Assembly (NCBI GenBank): GCA_964513215.1
Contig: CAZELU010000003.1
Location: 1-64,000 of the forward strand
Source: Casp-actino8 sp964513215
GTDB taxonomy: Bacteria > Actinomycetota > Acidimicrobiia > Acidimicrobiales > Ilumatobacteraceae
Direction: 5' to 3'
DNA: 64,000 bases
The position numbers and the translations under genes are program-made. Below are positions 42,141 through 52,189 of this stretch, in pieces; the first letter of the stretch is position 1; every line of letters starts with the position of its first letter. Below the pieces are notes generated by a model. That model was not told the origin of the DNA. It made no database searches and worked only from the letters and a program-made list of their open reading frames with translations.

Positions 42141-43309
42141 ATGTCGCGCGCGCCGTTCCTGACCTCGAAACTGCAGGGGTTCGGCTCGACGATTTTCGCC
42201 GAGATGACCGCACTGGCCACCGAAACCGGCTCGATCAATCTCGGTCAGGGTTTCCCTGACTACGACGGACCGGCCGAGGTACTCGATGCGGCCGTGGCCG
42301 CCATCCGTTCGGGGCAGAACCAGTATCCGCCCGGTCCTGGTGTTCCGGTTCTGCGTCAAGCGATCAGCGAACATCAGAAGCGTTTCTGGGGTCTCGACTA
42401 CGACCCCGATCGCGAAATCTTGGTGACGGCCGGTGCGACCGAGGCTCTCGCCGGATGTCTGCTCGGACTGCTCGAGACCGGTGACGAGGTCGCCCTGCTC
42501 GAGCCGATGTACGACAGTTATCAGGCGTGTATCGCCTTGGCCGGTGCGGTGACGCGTCCGGTCACGTTGCGACCTCCGTCGTATTCGTTCGATCCCGACG
42601 AGTTACGTGCGGCCATCACGCCGAAGACTCGGGTGATTCTGCTCAACACGCCGCACAATCCCACCGGGGCAGTGTTGAACGACGAGCAGCTGAAGACGAT
42701 CGCCGAGGTCGCGATCGCCAACGATCTGATCGTCGTGTCCGACGAGGTGTACGAACACCTCACCTACGACGGTGTCGTCCACCGATCGATCGCATCTCTT
42801 CCCGGGATGAAGGAACGAACGCTCGTGATCTCGAGTGGTGGCAAGACCTTCAACACCACCGGATGGAAGGTGGGTTGGGTATGCGGCCCAGCCCCGCTCG
42901 TGGCCGCGGCGCGCGCCGCCAAGCAGTTCCTCACGTACGTGTCATCGGGGCCGTTCCAACCCGCGATCGCGACTGGACTGCGCTTGCCTGACGAATACTT
43001 CGTCGAGTTGGCTCGCGACCTGCAGACCAAGCGCGATCGTCTCATGTCGGGCTTGGCCGAGGCAGGCTTCGATGTCTTCAAGCCCGCCGGCACGTACTTC
43101 GTGACCGTCGACATCCGACCAGTCGAACCGTCGGGTGACGGCTACGCGTTCTGCCGCTCGTTGCCCGCTCGTTGTGGGGTGGTCGGAATCCCGAACGTCG
43201 TGTTCTACGACCGTGCACACGAGAGCGAAGGCCGTCATCTGGTTCGCTTCGCCTTCTGCAAGCGATTCGAACTCATCGATGAAGCCGTCACTCGGTTGAA
43301 GGGGCTGTC

Positions 43310-43313
<4 letters not shown>
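42141..43313 (+). CDS. Class I/II aminotransferase (methionine/glutamine type)
   Basis: A 390-residue PLP-dependent aminotransferase. NTPHNPTGAVL, VSDEVYEHLTYDG and the lysine in SSGGKTFNTTGWKVGW (Schiff base) are clear. The N-terminus SKLQGFGSTIFAEMTALA and INLGQGFPDYDGP match the YbdL/kynurenine aminotransferase subgroup, which uses methionine, glutamine or aromatic substrates. It overlaps the next gene (omega-amidase-like nitrilase) by GTGA. This pairing supports transamination to 2-oxoacid omega-amides such as alpha-ketoglutaramate and their hydrolysis. Confidence 0.9.
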
Positions 43314-44083
<770 letters not shown>

Positions 44084-44560
44084 TCAGCGCAGTCGTTTGG
44101 CCATCAGGCTGACGATCTTGCCCGGCCGGGTCTCTTGCTGGCTCACCTCGACGAAGCCTTCACGAGCATGAAAACGCAGTGAGCCTTCGTTCATCGGTTT
44201 CACGTTCACCTCGAGGGTGAACCAGTCGGCCTGCGCTCGCTGTTCGACCTCGCGGTACAGCAATGGACCGATTCCTCGTCCGCGCCAGCCGTCGGTCACC
44301 GCCACTCGATCGAGGTACACGAAGCTCGTGTAGTTGTCGCAGAAGTAGAGGTAGTTGGGGCTGTCGTAGTCGACGCCTGGTGGCATCACCATGCAGAAGC
44401 CGCGCACCGCACCGTCGGCTTCGACCACCAAGTTCATCGAGGACACTCCGAAGATGTGTTCGAAGTCGGCGAAGGTCTCCTCGCCGACGGCCGGAACGTT
44501 TTCTTGATTGATGGCGTGAGCGATCGCCAGATCGGCAGTGGTCATGTCGCGAACGATCAC
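44084..44560 (-). CDS. GNAT family N-acetyltransferase
   Basis: A 158-residue acetyltransferase of the GNAT fold. The acetyl-CoA loop is seen as VAVTDGWRGRGIGPLLYRE (Q/RxxGxG/A), followed by ALEV-like and MNEGSLRFHAREGF segments of the family. The start is taken at the GTG at 44560; an ATG at 44545 (MTTADLA) is also possible. It is divergent from the ABC exporter genes (65 bases) and meets the amidase gene end to end. The acceptor substrate is unknown. Confidence 0.83.
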   Translation of the reverse strand: MIVRDMTTADLAIAHAINQENVPAVGEETFADFEHIFGVSSMNLVVEADGAVRGFCMVMPPGVDYDSPNYLYFCDNYTSFVYLDRVAVTDGWRGRGIGPLLYREVEQRAQADWFTLEVNVKPMNEGSLRFHAREGFVEVSQQETRPGKIVSLMAKRLR

Positions 44561-44625
44561 ACGACGAAACTACCCCCGTCGAATGGCACCGGGTGCCGAG
44601 CACCGTCCCCAGTAGGGTTCTCGGC

Positions 44626-45558
44626 GTGTCAGGTGGTGAAGCGGTGATCGAGGCGCGCGGCCTTGTGAAGAGGTTCGGCGACTTCGAGGCCGTGAAAGGT
44701 GTCGATTTCCGAATCGAACGCGGCGAGTCCTTCGGCTTCCTCGGTCCGAACGGTGCTGGTAAGTCGAGCACCATGCGCATGATCGGTTGTGTGTCGCCGG
44801 CGTCGGGTGGAGATCTGCGGATCTTCGGGCTCGATCCGCTCGAGCACGGCTCGCGTATTCGTGCCCGCATGGGTGTGGTTCCTCAGCAGGACAATCTCGA
44901 CAGCGAATTGACGGTGCTCGAGAACCTGGTCGTGTACGGGCGTTACTTCGACATTCCCCGCTCCGACTGCAAGAAGCGGGCCGGCGAGTTGTTGGATTTC
45001 GTGCAGCTGACCGACCGCGCCAACTCACGGGTCGAACCGCTGAGTGGTGGCATGAAACGCCGCGTCACGATCGCGCGCAGCCTCATCAACCGACCCGAGT
45101 TGTTGCTCCTCGACGAGCCCACCACGGGTCTCGATCCGCAGGCGCGTCACATCCTGTGGGATCGCCTGTACCGCCTCAAACAGCAGGGCGTGACTCTCGT
45201 GCTCACCACCCATTACATGGACGAAGCCGAGCAACTGTGTGATCGGCTGGTGGTGATGGACGGTGGCCGTATCGTCGCCGAGGGATCTCCGCGACATTTG
45301 ATCGAAGAGCATTCGAGCCGCGAGGTGCTCGAATTGCGATTCGCCGCTGGTACGAATTCCGATCAAGCCGCCGTACTCGCGGGGCTCGGCGATCGGCAAG
45401 AGGTGCTGCCCGATCGTGTTCTCATCTACGCGGGCGACGGCGAAGACGTTCTCGGTGAAGTCCATCGACGTGGTGTCCCGCACGAGAGCGCGCTGGTGCG
45501 CCGGAGTTCGCTCGAAGACGTGTTCCTGCGACTCACCGGCCGCAGTCTGGTGGAGTGA
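44626..45558 (+). CDS. ABC-2 exporter ATP-binding protein
   Basis: A 310-residue ATPase of the DrrA/NodI-type. Walker A is GPNGAGKSST, the signature LSGGMKRRV, and Walker B LLLLDEPTTGLDPQ; the H-loop is in LTTHYMDEAEQL. A C-terminal ~70-residue extension ending LEDVFLRLTGRSL is typical. The start is the GTG at 44626. Its stop overlaps the first permease start (TGATG at 45556-45560). Together with two different permeases it forms a complete exporter, possibly for polyketide- or lipid-like molecules. Confidence 0.93.
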   Translation: MSGGEAVIEARGLVKRFGDFEAVKGVDFRIERGESFGFLGPNGAGKSSTMRMIGCVSPASGGDLRIFGLDPLEHGSRIRARMGVVPQQDNLDSELTVLENLVVYGRYFDIPRSDCKKRAGELLDFVQLTDRANSRVEPLSGGMKRRVTIARSLINRPELLLLDEPTTGLDPQARHILWDRLYRLKQQGVTLVLTTHYMDEAEQLCDRLVVMDGGRIVAEGSPRHLIEEHSSREVLELRFAAGTNSDQAAVLAGLGDRQEVLPDRVLIYAGDGEDVLGEVHRRGVPHESALVRRSSLEDVFLRLTGRSLVE

Positions 45559-46340
45559 TGACCACGCTGCCGGCTGTTCGAGTCTGGGAGTACTACGCGA
45601 CCATCCTGCGCCGTACCTGGAAGACCGAGGTCGTTCTCGGTTTGCTGCAACCCCTCGTGTTCCTGCTCGGCATGGGCCTCGGTGTCGGATCTCTCGTCAA
45701 CTCGCGTCAGTCGTCGGTGGATGCGTTGGGTGGAGTTCCGTACGTGTCGTTTCTGGCGCCCGGTCTCCTCGCCACCACCGCGATGATCGTCGGCTCGTTC
45801 GAGTCCACGTACCCGGTGATGGCCGGATTCAAGTGGCAAGGCTTCTTCGAGGCGATGGCTGCCACCCGGTTGTCACCCATGCAGATCGTCCGCGGGATGT
45901 TCTTGTGGTTGGCCACGCGCATCGGAATCTTCGTGGCTGGCGTCGGAGTTGTGCTCGCACTGTTCCCCGACACACGATCGTGGGGACTCGTTCTGGCGGT
46001 ACCAGCAGCTGTCCTGTGCGGCCTGTCGTTCGCCGCCGTGATCGCTGCCTACGCCGCGGTGTGCGAATACGACGCGTCGTTCAATTATGTGCAGCGCTTC
46101 ATCATCACGCCGTTGTTCCTCTTCGGCGGAGCCTTTTATCCCATCGAATCGCTGCCGGTCGGCTTGCGACCGATCGCCTGGATCACTCCGCTGTGGCACG
46201 GCGTCGAGTTGTGTCGCGGCTTCTCGCTCCACACGATGGGCCTCGTCACGGCGCTCGGGCACCTCGCCGTGATCGTGGCCTACATCGCGGTCGGCATCGT
46301 CATCTGTCGTCGGCTCTTCATTCGGCGGTTGTACCGATGA
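45558..46340 (+). CDS. ABC-2 type permease (first)
   Basis: A 260-residue membrane protein with six hydrophobic segments (VVLGLLQPLVFLLGMGLGVG; LAPGLLATTAMIVGSFE; FIITPLFLFGGAFYPIESL; HLAVIVAYIAVGIVICRR). PLFLFGGAFYPIESLP and the following LWHGVELCRGF are the conserved C-terminal part of NodJ/DrrB-like permeases. The ATG at 45558 shares a base with the ATPase stop. It overlaps the second permease by four bases (ATGA), so all three are made from one transcript. Confidence 0.9.
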   Translation: MTTLPAVRVWEYYATILRRTWKTEVVLGLLQPLVFLLGMGLGVGSLVNSRQSSVDALGGVPYVSFLAPGLLATTAMIVGSFESTYPVMAGFKWQGFFEAMAATRLSPMQIVRGMFLWLATRIGIFVAGVGVVLALFPDTRSWGLVLAVPAAVLCGLSFAAVIAAYAAVCEYDASFNYVQRFIITPLFLFGGAFYPIESLPVGLRPIAWITPLWHGVELCRGFSLHTMGLVTALGHLAVIVAYIAVGIVICRRLFIRRLYR

Positions 46341-47143
46341 GCTCGACGTTCCTCGTCGCTCGAGTGATTCCACCCATCTTTCGTGGTGCTCGTCGTCCGC
46401 AGCGCATGGTCGAGCGGAGCATTCTCGTCTACCGCCGAACGTGGATGATCCTCGTGTCCGGATTCTTCGAACCGCTCTTCTACTTGTTGTCCATCCGCAT
46501 CGGCTTCGGTTCGTTGGTCGGCGACGTCGACTTCGCCGGCCGCAGCATCGACTACGCGAAGTTCGTCGCCCCCGCCTTGATGGCCAGCTCGGCCATGAAC
46601 GGCGCGGTCTACGACAGCACGATGAACATCTTCTTCAAGTTGCGTCACGAGCGGCTCTATGACGCGGTGCTCGCCACTCCCATGGGATCGAAGGACGTCG
46701 CTCTCGGTGAGATCGGTTGGGCTCTCCTGCGCGGAACGATCTATTCGACGACGTTCCTGGTGTGTCTGCTCGGCCTCGGCATGGCCGACAGCCCATGGGT
46801 CGTGCTGTCATTGCCCGCCTGCATGCTCGTCGGACTGGCATTCGCCTCGGTCGGCATGGCGGCCACCACGTACATGCGCTCGTGGGTCGACTTCGAGTGG
46901 GTCCAGACGATCGTGATGCCGCTGTTCTTGTTCTCGGCGACCTTCTATCCCCTGTCGTCCTACGGTGACTGGGGCTGGTTGGTTCAGCTGAGCCCGCTCT
47001 ATCACGGCGTGTCTCTCGTGCGGTGTGCCTCACTCGGAATCGGCACGTGGGGGATCCTGGTGCACGTGGCCGTGTTGCTCGGCATCTCGATCGTGGGCCT
47101 GAGTGTTTCGGCTCGTCGCATCGACGAACTCCTCCTGAAGTAG
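46337..47143 (+). CDS. ABC-2 type permease (second)
   Basis: A 268-residue permease of the same family as its neighbour. It has VAPALMASSAMNGAVYDST, PLFLFSATFYPLSSYG and LSPLYHGVSLVRCAS, with six hydrophobic segments. The two permeases differ in sequence, so the exporter is probably a heterodimer. The start is the ATG at 46337 inside the stop of the first permease. It ends 4 bases before the converging sigma-factor gene. Confidence 0.9.
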   Translation: MSSTFLVARVIPPIFRGARRPQRMVERSILVYRRTWMILVSGFFEPLFYLLSIRIGFGSLVGDVDFAGRSIDYAKFVAPALMASSAMNGAVYDSTMNIFFKLRHERLYDAVLATPMGSKDVALGEIGWALLRGTIYSTTFLVCLLGLGMADSPWVVLSLPACMLVGLAFASVGMAATTYMRSWVDFEWVQTIVMPLFLFSATFYPLSSYGDWGWLVQLSPLYHGVSLVRCASLGIGTWGILVHVAVLLGISIVGLSVSARRIDELLLK

Positions 47144-47147
47144 CCCG

Positions 47148-47702
47148 TCAGCCGGCCGAACTCGACTTCCACGCCTGCATCAGATCGGATCGCGCCCGCG
47201 CGACCCGGGAACGAACGGTTCCCACTGCGCAGCCCATGACCTCGGCGGTCTCCTCGTAGGTCAGTCCGATGTACTGGGTCAGGACGAATGCCTCACGACG
47301 TGTCTCCTCGACCGACATGAGCAAGTCGCCGAGAGAACCATCCGGCATGACTGTTGATTCGTCGGGCGGCCTCATGTGAACGAGACGACCCACCAGTCGG
47401 CGGTGCCGCAATTGTTTGCGGACGGCATCGGCGCACACGCGTCGAGCGATCGACAGGATCCAGGCTCGGACCGTCGTATCGCCTCGGAATCTCGGCAGGG
47501 ACCGATGGACGCGAATGAACGTGTCCTGTGTCAGGTCATCCGGGTCAGCTGGCGAACCCAGTAACCGGCAGAGCCGCCACACGTCGCCTTGGGTCGCATC
47601 GACGAGTCGAGCGAAGGCCTTGTCGTCGCCGTCGGCGGCGGCGCTGGCTAGGGGGCGAAGTGGATCGGACGAGACCACGACGATGATCTTGCCACGGACC
47701 AT
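47148..47702 (-). CDS. ECF-type RNA polymerase sigma factor
   Basis: A sigma-70 family ECF factor of about 184 residues. Region 2 is visible in DVWRLCRLLGSPADPDDLTQ and RVHRSLPRFRGDTTVRAWIL. Region 4 is in EAFVLTQYIGLTYEETAEVM and CAVGTVRSRVARARSDLMQA. The start is uncertain: the ATG at 47702 is used, but ribosome sites are weak and other starts exist. It is divergent from a zinc-finger anti-sigma factor (45-base gap), an unusual arrangement because such pairs are normally in one operon. Confidence 0.9.
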   Translation of the reverse strand: MVRGKIIVVVSSDPLRPLASAAADGDDKAFARLVDATQGDVWRLCRLLGSPADPDDLTQDTFIRVHRSLPRFRGDTTVRAWILSIARRVCADAVRKQLRHRRLVGRLVHMRPPDESTVMPDGSLGDLLMSVEETRREAFVLTQYIGLTYEETAEVMGCAVGTVRSRVARARSDLMQAWKSSSAG

Positions 47703-47747
47703 CCGTTCGCCGGAACTTTCCCGACGTCGACGGCGACTCAGTGAGTC

Positions 47748-48383
47748 ATGGACTGCGGAAGGTGGCAGGAAGCGATCAGTGCCTCGGTGGACGGGGAGGA
47801 GTCTGATGTGACTCCGCTGGAGATCGAGGCACACATCGAGCGATGCCAGTCCTGCCGAGATTTCTCCGATTTCGTTCACCAGGTCCGTCGATCGTCGCTT
47901 CGTCGCGCCGAGCGAGTTCCGGATCTGTCGGAAGTGATCGGAAAGCGGGTGCGAATCGCGAGCGGAGTCGCTCGATGGACGATCGCTCGTGCGGTTCTCG
48001 CGGTGTGTGCTCTGGAAGTCATCGTCTTTTCCATCCCCGATCTACTCGGCGCAGGATCCGAATCGGGACACGACGCACGTCACCTCGGAGCATTCACCGT
48101 CGCCTTCGGCGTACTTCTCCTCGTGGTCGTCGTCAGGCCGACGCGGGCGCGCATGATGATGCCGATCGCACTGGTATTAGCCGTTGCCCTCGCCATTGGC
48201 GCCATCATCGATCTCATCGAGGGTCGCATTCCTCTCGTCAGCGAGGCACGACACATTCCTGAGGTCGTCAGCGTCGTGATGTTGTGGCTACTGGGCGCAC
48301 CGCCGGGTGGTCGCCGTCTACCGGGCCGTCGACCCGTCGGATTCCGCCCGATCGTCATCGAAGAAAATCGTCGATCGGCGTGA
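47748..48383 (+). CDS. Membrane anti-sigma factor with zinc finger
   Basis: A 211-residue protein. The N-terminal ~50 residues contain HIERCQSC (His-x3-Cys-x2-Cys), the zinc-binding anti-sigma (ZAS) motif, preceded by VTPLEIEA. About four hydrophobic segments follow (RAVLAVCALEVIVFSIPDLL; FTVAFGVLLLVVVV; ALVLAVALAIGAIIDL; SVVMLWLLGA). It should hold the divergent ECF factor at the membrane until a signal, perhaps redox through the zinc cysteines, releases it. The PepSY gene follows 39 bases later on the same strand. Confidence 0.86.
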   Translation: MDCGRWQEAISASVDGEESDVTPLEIEAHIERCQSCRDFSDFVHQVRRSSLRRAERVPDLSEVIGKRVRIASGVARWTIARAVLAVCALEVIVFSIPDLLGAGSESGHDARHLGAFTVAFGVLLLVVVVRPTRARMMMPIALVLAVALAIGAIIDLIEGRIPLVSEARHIPEVVSVVMLWLLGAPPGGRRLPGRRPVGFRPIVIEENRRSA

Positions 48384-48422
48384 CCGACCTGTGAATCCGT
48401 TCTTGTATCCGAGGAGGCTTTC

Positions 48423-49943
48423 GTGACTGCATCAAGTGAACGCTTGGACGACGTCGAGGCGGGGTCGGGTCGACTGTGGCGCCGGCTGTGGAGGCTCCAC
48501 TTCCTCGCGGGGGTCGTGATCGCCCCTGCGCTCTTGTGGTTCGCTTTCACCGGACTCGTGATCCTGTATTCGGATGTGCTCAACGAGACGATGAATGCCG
48601 ACGAGTTCGTCGTGCCGGTCGGTACTCAAGAGGTGAGTCTCGACCAACAGTTGTCGACAATCCTTGCGGCCGAAGATGGTTACTCGCTGAGTTCCGTGAC
48701 GCCGGCTCGCAAAGCCAGTCGCTCGAACATTTTCAACATGACGGATGAGTACGGCCGGTCACGCGAAGTCTTCGTCGACCAGTACACCGGGGAGATCATC
48801 GGAGACCGGGTGGTCGGTCATGATCTAGTCGCGTTCGCGAACACGACACACGGTTCCTTTCTCCCCCGCCAATTCACGATGCCCATTCCGTCCCTCACGG
48901 GCATTTTCGGCGAGGGGCCAGCCTTCCGTACCGTCGAAATCGGTGAGGTCGTGGTGGAGATCGTGGCCGGTTGGGCTCTGGTCCTCGCGGTGAGCGGCAT
49001 CTATCTGTGGTGGCCCCGTGCGAACTCGCAGAAGCGCAAGTTCATCCCGCGGTTTTCGCGAGGTGGCCGACCGATGTGGCGAGATCTGCACGCTTCCGGT
49101 GGAACACTGTTGAGCATCGGACTGGTTTTCTTCGTCGTGACCGGTCTTCCCTGGGCGACGTTCTGGGGTAGCGAGTTCCAGACGGTGGCCAGCGAGATCA
49201 CCCCGAACACCGAGAACTTCTGGGAGTACTCGGGTCCGGCCTCGGCGATCCCGCTGGTGGGAGACCTCACCCGTGACGGCGTTCGCATTCCTTGGGCCAG
49301 CGGAACCGATGCCGTGCCCACGTCCGATGGTGGTGGCGATCACTCACACGGTTCGATGGACGAGGCGACCACGATGCCGGATCCTCCGATGGCCGAACAG
49401 GTCGGTTTGGAGGCGGTGTATCGAGCCGCGCAGGACGAGGGCATGATGCCTGGGTTCTCGATCGTTCCTCCTGTCGACGTCGTCGACGAGAGCGGAGCTA
49501 CTCAGTACGGCGCATACGTGGTGTTCAATCCGTGGCCGAGTTCGCTGGGTGAGCAAGGGGCGTTGTACCTGGACCAGTTCAGCGCTCGAACGTTGGGGAA
49601 GAGTGATGCGGACACGTGGGGCGCCATTCAACGAACGGCAGAATTCGGAGTGCAGACGCATATGGGAACCCAATTCGGTCTCGTCAACCGAATCTTCCTC
49701 ACGCTGATCTGCGTGTTGGTGATCTGGAGCATCGTCACCGCTCTGGTGATGTGGTTGCGCCGCCGGCGACCCGGATCGCTCGGCGTCCCGCGTCGAGCCG
49801 TCGATCAACGGGCCCAGAAGTCACTCGGCATCACGGCCCTCGTCCTCGGTCTGATCTATCCGCTGTGGGGCATGAGTGCTGTGATCCTCCTGGTGATCGA
49901 TCGGGTGGTTCGAAGTCGTCGACTGTCACCAGCCGTCGGCTGA
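48423..49943 (+). CDS. PepSY-associated transmembrane protein
   Basis: A 506-residue inner-membrane protein with five hydrophobic segments (LHFLAGVVIAPALLWFAFTG; IVAGWALVLAVSGIYLWWPR; SIGLVFFVVTGLPWATFWG; FLTLICVLVIWSIVTALVMW; ITALVLGLIYPLWGMSAVIL) and a large extracytoplasmic PepSY-type part. A His-rich linker (GDHSHGS near residue 305) lies in it. PepSY-TM proteins often act in iron or copper metabolism or as flavin-linked reductases. The start is the GTG at 48423. It follows the anti-sigma gene and precedes msrA (33 bases), suggesting a redox-stress unit. Confidence 0.85.
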   Translation: MTASSERLDDVEAGSGRLWRRLWRLHFLAGVVIAPALLWFAFTGLVILYSDVLNETMNADEFVVPVGTQEVSLDQQLSTILAAEDGYSLSSVTPARKASRSNIFNMTDEYGRSREVFVDQYTGEIIGDRVVGHDLVAFANTTHGSFLPRQFTMPIPSLTGIFGEGPAFRTVEIGEVVVEIVAGWALVLAVSGIYLWWPRANSQKRKFIPRFSRGGRPMWRDLHASGGTLLSIGLVFFVVTGLPWATFWGSEFQTVASEITPNTENFWEYSGPASAIPLVGDLTRDGVRIPWASGTDAVPTSDGGGDHSHGSMDEATTMPDPPMAEQVGLEAVYRAAQDEGMMPGFSIVPPVDVVDESGATQYGAYVVFNPWPSSLGEQGALYLDQFSARTLGKSDADTWGAIQRTAEFGVQTHMGTQFGLVNRIFLTLICVLVIWSIVTALVMWLRRRRPGSLGVPRRAVDQRAQKSLGITALVLGLIYPLWGMSAVILLVIDRVVRSRRLSPAVG

Positions 49944-49976
49944 TCAAAGCGAAACGACTCGCCGTAATCTGTCGAC

Positions 49977-50627
49977 ATGTTGTTCGCCAAGAAGAGCGCG
50001 TCGATGGTGTCACCCGAGCAGGCCCTCCCCGGTCGCACCGATCAGACCATGCCGGTGCCCGCTCAACATCACGCTCTCGGCACTCCCCTCGTCGGCCCGT
50101 GGCCGAATGGCTTCGAGACGGCGATCTTCGGGATGGGCTGCTTCTGGGGCGCCGAGCGCAAGTTCTGGCAGACCGACGGTGTGTATTCGACAGCCGTTGG
50201 TTACGCCGGTGGGTACACCCCCAACTGCACCTACGAGGAGTGCTGCAGCGGCCTCACCGGACATGCCGAAGTCGTGTTGGTCGTGTTCGATCCGAGCAAG
50301 GTGTCGTACGACGACTTGCTCCGCGTCTTCTGGGAGAACCACGACCCCACACAAGGGATGCGACAGGGCAACGACATCGGAAGTCAGTACCGAAGCACGG
50401 TCTACGCGTTGAACGATGCTCAGTTGGCGGCGGCTCAGGCATCAGCCACGGTCTTCCAGGAGCGACTCACCACGGCGGGCTATCCGCAGATCACGACGGA
50501 GATCGCACTGGCCGGACCCTTCTATTACGCCGAGCCATACCACCAGCAATACCTGTCGAAGAACCCGAACGGTTATTGCGGAATCGGTGGCACGGGTGTC
50601 TCGTGCCCGATCGGTACCCGCGCCTGA
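49977..50627 (+). CDS. msrA: Peptide-methionine (S)-S-oxide reductase MsrA
   Basis: A 216-residue MsrA, which reduces methionine-S-sulfoxide in proteins. The catalytic Cys55 is in FGMGCFWGAE; GYAGGYTPNCTYEECCSG, TGHAEVVLVVFDP, FWENHDPTQG and QYRSTVY are all conserved family segments. A C-terminal cysteine in GVSCPIG is a likely resolving residue. The N-terminal ~35 residues form an extension seen in longer MsrA forms. The start is the ATG at 49977. The position after the PepSY gene suggests control by the nearby ECF system. Confidence 0.95.
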   Translation: MLFAKKSASMVSPEQALPGRTDQTMPVPAQHHALGTPLVGPWPNGFETAIFGMGCFWGAERKFWQTDGVYSTAVGYAGGYTPNCTYEECCSGLTGHAEVVLVVFDPSKVSYDDLLRVFWENHDPTQGMRQGNDIGSQYRSTVYALNDAQLAAAQASATVFQERLTTAGYPQITTEIALAGPFYYAEPYHQQYLSKNPNGYCGIGGTGVSCPIGTRA

Positions 50628-50639
50628 CCAACTGCCAGG

Positions 50640-51074
50640 TCAGGAGTTGGCGATCTGCCACTCCTTGAGTGCTCCTTCGAGTTCGTCGAGTGAGCGCACG
50701 AGTACGTCGATCGAGCACTGCATCATCAAATTGACCACTTCGTTCGGTGCGGGGAATCGCGCCCGCCAGTCGGTGAACAAGCCGATGCTGTACTTGCCGA
50801 GTCCGTACGCGTAACCGAGCTCCCAGGCAGTTCCGTCGTCGGTGGTGATGCCGTTCAGGTTGGCCACGATCACGTCGCAACGGTCGATTCCACCCTTGTC
50901 GTTGTCGAAGATCGTGCGCACGTTGTGTGCGGTCTTGGGCGGATTGTCGCGATGGGGCAAGAACGTGTCGAACCCGAGCGATCGAATCAGCGCGTCGACC
51001 TTCTCGATGAACCAGCGTTCACCTTCGTCGAAGAGTGGCCCGGCCACGTAGACGTAGGGTTTCGTTGCGGTCAT
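50640..51074 (-). CDS. Nucleoside 2-deoxyribosyltransferase family protein
   Basis: A 144-residue protein. YVAGPLFDEGERWF is the N-terminal signature, RCDVIVANLNG follows, and GTAWELGYAYGLGK contains the expected catalytic glutamate of nucleoside 2-deoxyribosyltransferases, which exchange bases on deoxyribose. The ATG at 51074 overlaps the CoA-transferase stop by four bases, so it is the last gene of a coupled minus-strand chain. Its link with that chain is unclear; a deoxynucleoside or N-glycoside hydrolase role is equally possible. Confidence 0.85.
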   Translation of the reverse strand: MTATKPYVYVAGPLFDEGERWFIEKVDALIRSLGFDTFLPHRDNPPKTAHNVRTIFDNDKGGIDRCDVIVANLNGITTDDGTAWELGYAYGLGKYSIGLFTDWRARFPAPNEVVNLMMQCSIDVLVRSLDELEGALKEWQIANS

Positions 51075-52189
51075 GACTTCCAGCCTTTCGCACGGATCTC
51101 GTCGCCATCGGCATCGAGCGGTCGACCCGGGTGTCGGAGTTCGCCCGGTGTCTTCGACAGTCGAGCGATGAGGTTCTGCATGGGTGTGTCACCCACGTTC
51201 ACCACGGCCTGTCGGGCCAGGTAGTGGGGGTCGATTGCGATGTCGGCCATGTCGAGAATCGGCCCGATCGCAGCCTCGGCTTCTTCGAACGCACGCAAGA
51301 CCTCGTGTTGCGGACGTGCAGCGCACCAGTCGCGCATGAGACGTTCGAGTTCTTCACGGTTGGCGGCTCGGCCGTCGAAGGTGGCGAATCGTTGGTCGTG
51401 GCCGACACCGAGAAGTTCCATCACGCGACGAGCAACCGAATCGGAAGAGGTTGAGATACCGACCCACTTACCGTCGGCGCAGCGATACGTACCGCGTGGA
51501 ACGGTGTAGGGCAGACCCGAGCCGAGTCGGGGTTGCGTCTCGCCGGTGAGGGCGTACAGAGATGCGAGAGGTCCCATCGCGTGGAACACGCTCTCGAGCA
51601 GATTCACGTCGACCACTTGTCCGACTCCGGAGTGCAGCGCGACCATGGTGGCGAAGGCGGCAACGATTCCGGTCAGTTCGTCGGTGAGGGCGATCGGCGG
51701 GAGCATCGGTGCACCATCGGCCTCACCCGCGATGGCGGCGTAACCCGACATCGCCTCAGCGATCGATGCGAATCCGGGTCGTTGCGCGTAGGGGCCGTCC
51801 TGGCCGAACCCGCTCACACGTGTGATGACGAGATCAGGGTTCAGATCGTGCAGCACGTCGGGTCCGAGGCCGAGCCGCTCGAGCGTGCCGGGTCGGAAGT
51901 TCTCCACGAGAACGTTCGCGTCACGGACGAGACGTAGGAGAACGTCGCGGTCGGCGTCGTCTTTGAGGTCGAGCGCGATTGTGCGCTTGTTGCGGTTGGT
52001 GAGTTTCCACCACAGGCCGACTCCGTCACGCGGGTCCTTCCAGGCCATGTTGCGCAACGTGTCGCCGGTGTCGGGTCGCTCGACCTTGATCACGTCCGCA
52101 CCGAAGTCGGCGAGGTATCGCGCACAGTTGGGTCCGGCGATCACCGTCGACAGGTCGATCACACGCAGGTCGGCCAGCGGAGTGGTCAT
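51071..52189 (-). CDS. CaiB/BaiF (family III) CoA-transferase
   Basis: A 372-residue family III CoA-transferase. LADLRVIDLSTVIAGPNCA, FGADVIKVERPDTGD, VLVENFRPGTLERLGLG and ITRVSGFGQDGPYA are characteristic, and the aspartate in ALTDELTGIVAAF fits the catalytic residue. The ATG at 52189 is used; the frame is open far upstream, but that part lies in the aminotransferase gene in another reading frame. It overlaps the genes on both sides by four bases. The acyl substrate is unknown. Confidence 0.9.
   Translation of the reverse strand: MTTPLADLRVIDLSTVIAGPNCARYLADFGADVIKVERPDTGDTLRNMAWKDPRDGVGLWWKLTNRNKRTIALDLKDDADRDVLLRLVRDANVLVENFRPGTLERLGLGPDVLHDLNPDLVITRVSGFGQDGPYAQRPGFASIAEAMSGYAAIAGEADGAPMLPPIALTDELTGIVAAFATMVALHSGVGQVVDVNLLESVFHAMGPLASLYALTGETQPRLGSGLPYTVPRGTYRCADGKWVGISTSSDSVARRVMELLGVGHDQRFATFDGRAANREELERLMRDWCAARPQHEVLRAFEEAEAAIGPILDMADIAIDPHYLARQAVVNVGDTPMQNLIARLSKTPGELRHPGRPLDADGDEIRAKGWKS

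Noticed and set aside
44626..47143. Biosynthetic gene cluster for an exported natural product
   Set aside because: The exporter resembles DrrAB/NodIJ systems, but no polyketide, peptide or terpene synthase lies nearby.
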